From: DASYTH01 sp035712165
GTDB lineage: Bacteria > Actinomycetota > Actinomycetes > Mycobacteriales > Pseudonocardiaceae
DNA length: 18,752 nt
Reading direction: 5' to 3'
NCBI RefSeq assembly: GCF_035712165.1
Contig: NZ_DASTBH010000482.1
Location: 1-18,752, forward strand
The stretch's first letter is position 1. Each line of letters opens with the position of its first letter. The position numbers and the translations under genes are program-made. The notes below the pieces were generated by a model. It worked only from the letters and a program-made list of their open reading frames with translations. It did no database searches and was not told the origin of the DNA. This document shows, in pieces, positions 14,401 to 18,752 of this stretch.

Positions 14401-16527
14401 GTGGCGCTCCCGACCTCGACCGCACCGGTTCTGCCGGGCCGACCGTTCCCCCTCGGCGCCCATCCCGAGGCGGGTGGTGTGCGCTTCGCGGTGAGCTCGT
14501 CCACCGCGGAGGCGGTCGAGCTGTGCCTGATCGCCGAGGACGGCACCGAGCGGCGGGTCGAGCTGACCGAACGCACCTTCGGCATCTGGCACGGTCTGGT
14601 CCCCGGCGTGACCCCCGGCCAGCGCTACGGCTACCGGGTGCACGGCCGCTACGACCCGGTCCGCGGCGTGCGCTGCAACCCGGCCAAGATCCTGGTCGAC
14701 CCCTACGCCCGGCGGATCACCCCGGTCCGGCCGGAGCTCGATCAGGCGCTGGGCTACCTCGACCACCCGATCACCGGCGGTCCGTCCCCGGTCGACTCGC
14801 TCGGCCACGTGCCGCTGTCCGTGGTGGCCTCGCCCGGCGGTCCGGACACCGGTACCCAGCCGGACACCCCGTTCGAGGAAACCCTGATCTACGAGCTGCA
14901 CGTGCGCGGCTTCACCATGCGCCACCCGGACGTGCCGCCGCACCAGCGCGGCACCTACCTCGGCCTGACCCATCCGTCCGTCGTGGACTACCTGGTCCGG
15001 CTCGGCGTGACCGCCGTCGAGCTGCTGCCGGTGCACGCCTTCGTCGACGAGCCGCAACTGCTGCGCAGCGGCCGGCACAACTACTGGGGCTACGCCTCGC
15101 TCGGCTTCTTCGCCCCGCATCCCGGCTACGCGAGCGTTGCCGGCCGGGAGATCGCCGAGTTCCGCACCATGGTCGCCGCCCTGCACGCCGCCGGCATCGA
15201 GGTGCTGCTCGACGTGGTCTACAACCACACCTGCGAGGGCGGGATCGACGGTCCGACGCTGTCGCTGCGCGGCCTGGACGCCCCCGCCTACTACCTGCTC
15301 GACTCCCATGGCCTCGACGTCGACCTGACCGGCTGCGGCAACACGCTCAACCCGGCCTCGCCGACCGTGGTCCGGATGGTCACCGACTCGATGCGCTACT
15401 TCGCCACCGAACTGGGCGTGGACGGCTTCCGGCTGGACCTGGCCACGGCGCTGGGCCGGCCGCACGGCGGCGGGTTCGACCCGTACTCGCCGCTGCTCAC
15501 CGCGATCACCTGCGATCCGGTGCTGGCCCGGTGCAAGCTGATCGCCGAACCCTGGGACGCCACCGCCGCCGGCTACCGCATCGGCCAGTTCGCCCCACAG
15601 TGGACGGAGTGGAACGGGCGGTTCCGGGACGGGGTAAGGGACTTCTGGCGCGGCGGGGTCGGCGTGCGCGATCTGGCCTACCGGTTGTCCGGCTCCGAGG
15701 ACCTGTACGCGGCCAACACCCGCCGGCCCTGGGCCTCGATCAACTTCATCACCGCGCACGACGGGTTCACCCTGCGCGACCTGGTCTCCTACAACGAAAA
15801 GCACAACGAGGCCAACGGCGAGGAGGGGCGGGACGGCACCAACGACAACCGGTCCTGGAACTGCGGTGTCGAGGGCGAGACCGACGACGAGGCGGTGCTC
15901 GCCCTGCGCGACCGCCAGGCCCGCAACCTGCTCGCCACGCTGCTGCTGTCCACCGGCACGCCGATGCTGTGCGCGGGCGACGAACGGTGGCGCACCCAGC
16001 ACGGCAACAACAATCCCTACGTGCTGGACGACGAGACGTCCTGGGTGGACTGGACGCCCGAGGAGCGGGCCGAGGACCTGCTCGCGTTCACCAGAAGGCT
16101 CGCCCGGCTGCGCGCCGAGTCCCCGGCGTTACGCCAGCCGCAGTTCTTCGACGGGCGGCCGACCCATGCGGGCGAGCCGGACCTGGTGTGGTTCCGCCCG
16201 GACGGCAACCCGATGACCGGCGCCGACTGGTTCGACGACTCGCGGCGCACGCTCGGCATGTGGATCGACGGGTCGCAGAGTTTGTCCCGGAACCGGGAGG
16301 GCGTGCAGGTGCCGGACGACTCGTGGCTGCTGCTGCTGCACGCCGGTGATCATCCGGTCGACGTGGTGCTGCCCAGCGTCCACTACGGCGAGCGGTTCGA
16401 GCCGGTGCTGGACACCACCTCGCGGGTCGGCACCGGCGTCCCGACCCCGCCGCTGCGGCCGGGCGACATGATCACCTTGCCCGCTCGAGCCCTGCTGGTG
16501 TACCGCGCGACCCGTACCACCACCTGA
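14401..16527 (+). CDS. glgX: Glycogen debranching enzyme GlgX (isoamylase type, GH13_11)
   Basis: A 708-residue enzyme that hydrolyses alpha-1,6 branches of glycogen. A CBM48 domain occupies about residues 10-110 and a GH13 barrel follows. The four conserved regions are DVVYNH at 271-276, GFRLDLA with nucleophile Asp346, LIAEPWD with acid/base Glu383, and ITAHDGF with Asp454. All catalytic residues are present and the length is standard. The GTG at 14401 follows an AT-rich TAATGAT (14388-14394) by 6 bases and has no Shine-Dalgarno, so it may be leaderless; 50 bases separate it from the type VII cassette. The usual trehalose (treY/treZ) neighbours are missing. It would remodel glucan of the kind made by the GT4 enzyme at the left edge. 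The segment GDERWRTQHGNNN deviates from the common GDEFGRTQ. Confidence 0.95.
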   Translation: MALPTSTAPVLPGRPFPLGAHPEAGGVRFAVSSSTAEAVELCLIAEDGTERRVELTERTFGIWHGLVPGVTPGQRYGYRVHGRYDPVRGVRCNPAKILVDPYARRITPVRPELDQALGYLDHPITGGPSPVDSLGHVPLSVVASPGGPDTGTQPDTPFEETLIYELHVRGFTMRHPDVPPHQRGTYLGLTHPSVVDYLVRLGVTAVELLPVHAFVDEPQLLRSGRHNYWGYASLGFFAPHPGYASVAGREIAEFRTMVAALHAAGIEVLLDVVYNHTCEGGIDGPTLSLRGLDAPAYYLLDSHGLDVDLTGCGNTLNPASPTVVRMVTDSMRYFATELGVDGFRLDLATALGRPHGGGFDPYSPLLTAITCDPVLARCKLIAEPWDATAAGYRIGQFAPQWTEWNGRFRDGVRDFWRGGVGVRDLAYRLSGSEDLYAANTRRPWASINFITAHDGFTLRDLVSYNEKHNEANGEEGRDGTNDNRSWNCGVEGETDDEAVLALRDRQARNLLATLLLSTGTPMLCAGDERWRTQHGNNNPYVLDDETSWVDWTPEERAEDLLAFTRRLARLRAESPALRQPQFFDGRPTHAGEPDLVWFRPDGNPMTGADWFDDSRRTLGMWIDGSQSLSRNREGVQVPDDSWLLLLHAGDHPVDVVLPSVHYGERFEPVLDTTSRVGTGVPTPPLRPGDMITLPARALLVYRATRTTT

Positions 16528-16557
16528 GACGCCTGGCCCCCGGATCAACGGCCATGC

Positions 16558-16567
16558 CACGATCGTG
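16558..16567. promoter_or_regulatory. Palindrome overlapping the likely -10 of the cysteine leader transcript
   Basis: CACGATCGTG is a perfect 10-bp palindrome ending 3 bases before the leader-peptide ATG. Its first half, CACGAT, is a five-of-six fit to a TANNNT-style -10 with 7 bases to the ATG (first base C), so a leaderless start with an overlapping operator is possible. Confidence 0.35.
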
Positions 16568-16570
16568 CCC

Positions 16571-16678
16571 ATGACCCGGTCGCCGAACCTGTTCTGCTGG
16601 CGCGACCGCGCGATCGACCTGCTGCTGGTGGCGTCGTGCGGCTGTACCGCCATGCGGCCCGGAGATCGGCTCAGCTGA
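16571..16678 (+). CDS. Cysteine-containing leader peptide upstream of cysteine dioxygenase
   Basis: A 35-residue frame (ATG 16571 to TGA 16676-16678). Its core RAIDLLLVASCGC (residues 13-25) closely resembles the short actinobacterial 'putative leader peptide' family, whose members read like R-H-[IV]-D-L-x-R-V-A-S-x-x-C and precede sulfur and cysteine genes. It holds three cysteines (9, 23 and 25). No Shine-Dalgarno is seen, so it is probably translated from a leaderless message. The stop lies 58 bases before the dioxygenase start. In mycobacteria, short cysteine-rich ORFs act as cysteine-responsive attenuators; here the same device would tune a cysteine-degrading operon. The peptide itself probably has no further function. 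Confidence 0.7.
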   Translation: MTRSPNLFCWRDRAIDLLLVASCGCTAMRPGDRLS

Positions 16679-16736
16679 CCGGCTTCGTGCCGCGCCGTTC
16701 GCACCCTCTCTGGCAAACCCTTACCTGGAGCGAATG

Positions 16737-17306
16737 ATGACGGCTTCGGTCGCCCAGATCGACCTGCACCACCATGCCCGCCTACCCCGCCTCGCCGAAC
16801 TGCTCGCCCCCCGGCGTCCGTTGTGGACGCCGACCGAGCTGCGCGGCCTGACCACGGCCGTCGCGGTGGAGCTCACCGGACCGCTGCTGGACATCCTGCG
16901 GTTCGCCAGCCCGGACCGGTGGTGGGCCCGGCTCGCGCTGACCGACGAGGTCGAACTGTGGCTGCTGTCCTGGCTGCCCGGACAGGGCACGGCGCCGCAC
17001 GACCACGGCGGCGCAGCAGGCGCGTTCACCGTGCTGCTCGGGGACCTGGCGGAGACCTTCCGGTACCCGTCCGGGCCGATCCGCCAGGAGTCGCACGGCA
17101 CCGGCGTCTCGATCGGGTTCGGCTCCGGCCGCGCGCACCAGGTGCGCAACCTCGGACCGGCGCGGGCGGCGAGCGTGCACGCGTATTCGCCACCGCTGGT
17201 GCCCACTCGCGAGTACGTTAGCCTGCGCGACATTCCGGACGAGATCCCGCCGCTGCCCGCCCGGCGTTCGCTCGCCGAACTCCGACTGGAACCCGTGGAG
17301 CCATGA
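16737..17306 (+). CDS. Cysteine dioxygenase type I
   Basis: A 189-residue cupin that oxidises cysteine to cysteine sulfinate with a mononuclear iron. The first cupin motif has the iron ligands His88 and His90 (APHDHGG), and the third ligand is His134 (GRAHQVRN). The family's catalytic S-x-H-x-Y triad is present as Ser146, His148 and Tyr150. As in other bacterial enzymes, glycine/alanine replaces the crosslinked cysteine of the mammalian protein. I chose the second of two adjacent ATGs (16734 and 16737) because GGAG at 16727-16730 is 6 bases before it. The stop overlaps the rhodanese start as ATGA. The upstream leader peptide suggests control by cysteine supply. Confidence 0.92.
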   Translation: MTASVAQIDLHHHARLPRLAELLAPRRPLWTPTELRGLTTAVAVELTGPLLDILRFASPDRWWARLALTDEVELWLLSWLPGQGTAPHDHGGAAGAFTVLLGDLAETFRYPSGPIRQESHGTGVSIGFGSGRAHQVRNLGPARAASVHAYSPPLVPTREYVSLRDIPDEIPPLPARRSLAELRLEPVEP

Positions 17307-17698
17307 GCAGAATCGACGAGGTGCTCGCCGAGGCACGGTCCGGCCTCGACCGGGTGGACCCCGCGCGAGCCGCCGAGTTACAGGCCGACGGCGCTCTTGT
17401 CGTGGACATCCGCCCGCACGCCAACCGCGCCGCCGAGGGCGAGATCCCCGGCGCCGTCCCGGTCGAACGGATCGTCCTGGAATGGCGGCTCGACCCGCGC
17501 GGCGAGCACCGGATCCCCGGTTTCACCGAGGACACCACCGTGATCGTGGTGTGCAACGAGGGCTACTCCTCCAGCCTGGCCGCCCGCGACCTGCGGGCCC
17601 TCGGCCTGCGGCACGCCACCGACCTCATCGGCGGCTACCGCGCCTGGCACGCCGCCGGCCTGCCCACCGCCGCCGGCCCCACCCCGGCGGTCACCTGA
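17303..17698 (+). CDS. Rhodanese-like sulfurtransferase
   Basis: A 131-residue single-domain rhodanese. LVVDIRP at about 33-39 is the N-terminal rhodanese motif, and the active-site loop is CNEGYSS with the persulfide-forming Cys84. GGYRAWHAAGLP closes the domain. The start overlaps the cysteine dioxygenase stop by 4 bases, so the pair is co-translated; the dioxygenase-rhodanese pairing is common in actinobacteria. It may move sulfane sulfur or detoxify products of cysteine breakdown. Its physiological acceptor is unknown. The stop is only 3 bases from that of the convergent membrane-protein gene. Confidence 0.9.
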   Translation: MSRIDEVLAEARSGLDRVDPARAAELQADGALVVDIRPHANRAAEGEIPGAVPVERIVLEWRLDPRGEHRIPGFTEDTTVIVVCNEGYSSSLAARDLRALGLRHATDLIGGYRAWHAAGLPTAAGPTPAVT

Positions 17699-17701
17699 GG
17701 G

Positions 17702-18752
17702 TCAGCAGACCTCGAGGCGGCTGCGGGTCTTGGCCACCCGCGGCCACCACGGGACCAGCTTCTCGGCCTCGCCGATGATCGCCCGGGCGGTGCGGTTGTC
17801 GCCGGCGGCCATGTGGGCGCGGGCGAGCGTGGCCAGGTCGTCGGCGCGGCAGAGCACGTCGTCACCGGTGCCGGCGGCCCGGCGGGCCAGCGAGATCGCC
17901 CGGTCCAGGTTGCCGCGCAGCAGCGCCAGCAGTGCCCGCGACCCGTTGAGCTTGTGGCTCGGATAGCCGAGCGTCTCGGCGTTGTCCAGGGCCGTGGTGG
18001 CGGTGGACAGGCCGAGCTCCGAGTCGAGCTGACCGGCCTCGACCGTGGTGCAGGCGAGCCCGGCCAGCGCGGCGAAGGACCGCGCGGCCTCGTCCGGCTC
18101 CTGGTCGAGCTCGGAGGCGAGCTTGACCGCGAGCACCATCGCCTCGGCGTAGCGGCCCTGCGCCTCCAGCACCACGATCCGCGCGGCGAGGGCGGTGCGC
18201 AGGTCGGGGTAGGACTTGGCCAGCCGCAACGCCATCCGCTCGGCGGTGGCCAGGTCGCCGTTGCGGGCCGCGTCGATCGCCTGCCCGGTCAGCGGTGCGG
18301 CCTCGAGTTGCTGCGCCTGGCGGTGGCTGAGCCGGTGCAGCCGCAGCAGCATCCAGCCGGTCGAGGTGGAGCCTGCGGTCTTGCGCGGCACCAGGCCGTA
18401 CCCGACCGCCAGGACCGCGGTGATCGCCAGCCCGTGCGTGACGGGGTTCCCGCTGTCGCGCGCGGCGGCCGTCACGGTCGCCGCCGCGGCCACCCCACCC
18501 AGGGCCGAGCACAGCGCCGCGCCCCACAGCCGCGGCCGGACCGGGGACCGGCCGGGCCCGACCGACACCGAGACCAGGACCGGCAGCGCCCGCAGCACCA
18601 CCGGCCGCGCCGCACCGCCCCACTCCAGGCAGCGCGGGCCCACCCCGATCACCACCCGGTGCACCCGCACGCCGAGCAACAGCGCGCCGGCCAGCATGCC
18701 CAGCTGTAACCCGGCGTGTCCGACGAACACCCCGGCCACCGCCCCGGCCAGC
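17702..18752 (-). CDS. Membrane protein with degenerate site-2-protease-like N-terminus and TPR-like C-terminus (5' end outside window)
   Basis: The frame is open to the right edge, so the N-terminus is cut; a GTG at 18739 is only a possible start. Counting from that GTG, residues 11-35 align without gaps to the zinc-motif region of RseP-type M50 proteases as I remember it: GVRVHRVVIGVGP matches GVRVERFSIGFGK, but the HExxH position reads LQLGM, so both zinc histidines and the glutamate are gone. Two more hydrophobic segments follow at about 70-93 and 100-113. From about 150 to the end the protein is helical with repeated alanine/leucine patterns (AIDAARNGDLATAERMALRLAKSYP, ARAHMAAGDNRTARAIIGEAEKLVP), typical of TPR-like repeats. 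It is probably a membrane-anchored adaptor. The protease relationship is inference. Confidence 0.65.
   Translation of the reverse strand, partial: LAGAVAGVFVGHAGLQLGMLAGALLLGVRVHRVVIGVGPRCLEWGGAARPVVLRALPVLVSVSVGPGRSPVRPRLWGAALCSALGGVAAAATVTAAARDSGNPVTHGLAITAVLAVGYGLVPRKTAGSTSTGWMLLRLHRLSHRQAQQLEAAPLTGQAIDAARNGDLATAERMALRLAKSYPDLRTALAARIVVLEAQGRYAEAMVLAVKLASELDQEPDEAARSFAALAGLACTTVEAGQLDSELGLSTATTALDNAETLGYPSHKLNGSRALLALLRGNLDRAISLARRAAGTGDDVLCRADDLATLARAHMAAGDNRTARAIIGEAEKLVPWWPRVAKTRSRLEVC

Noticed and set aside
1..18752. CRISPR arrays, tRNA/rRNA genes, transposases or attachment sites
   Set aside because: No regularly spaced repeats, RNA-gene signatures, transposase motifs or integrase genes were found on either strand.

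Overview
The window is very GC-rich, uses many GTG and TTG starts, and has several leaderless-looking genes, all typical of Actinomycetota. Together the genes look most like a member of the Mycobacteriales/Pseudonocardiales; this is inference, as there is no rRNA. No tRNA, rRNA, CRISPR array, insertion sequence or prophage gene was seen.

Layout. (1) 1-2061: the last codons of a probable GH57 glucan branching enzyme, translationally coupled to a GT4 alpha-glucan glycosyltransferase, facing a hexapeptide-repeat acyltransferase. (2) 2097-5921: a nucleoside hydrolase (+), then on the minus strand a small unknown gene and a two-gene unit of APC permease and acetamidase/formamidase. (3) 6050-11942, minus strand: a likely operon of helD (RNA polymerase-associated helicase), a solitary ABC ATPase, an EchA17-like enoyl-CoA hydratase, a class I methyltransferase and a THUMP-like methyltransferase. 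From memory, gene order in (1) and (3) parallels M. tuberculosis Rv3031-Rv3041c, with block (2) sitting inside that conserved neighbourhood.

(4) 11943-12108: a compact divergent control region with a near-consensus promoter (TTGACA-N18-TATGAT) and, just after its predicted start, an intrinsic-terminator-like hairpin with a U-tract. (5) 12109-14350: a tightly packed three-gene type VII secretion cargo cassette: a small WXG100-like protein, a 422-residue WXG protein with coiled coils and a hydrophobic segment, and a 200-residue protein of unknown function. (6) 14401-16527: glycogen debranching enzyme GlgX. (7) 16571-17698: a cysteine-containing leader peptide, cysteine dioxygenase and a rhodanese, a cysteine-catabolism operon that the leader may control. 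(8) 17702-window end, minus strand: a membrane protein whose N-terminus looks like a site-2 protease with a destroyed zinc motif, followed by TPR-like helices.

The most interesting items are the type VII cassette, the promoter/terminator region in front of it, the cysteine leader peptide, and the apparent pseudo-protease at the right edge.
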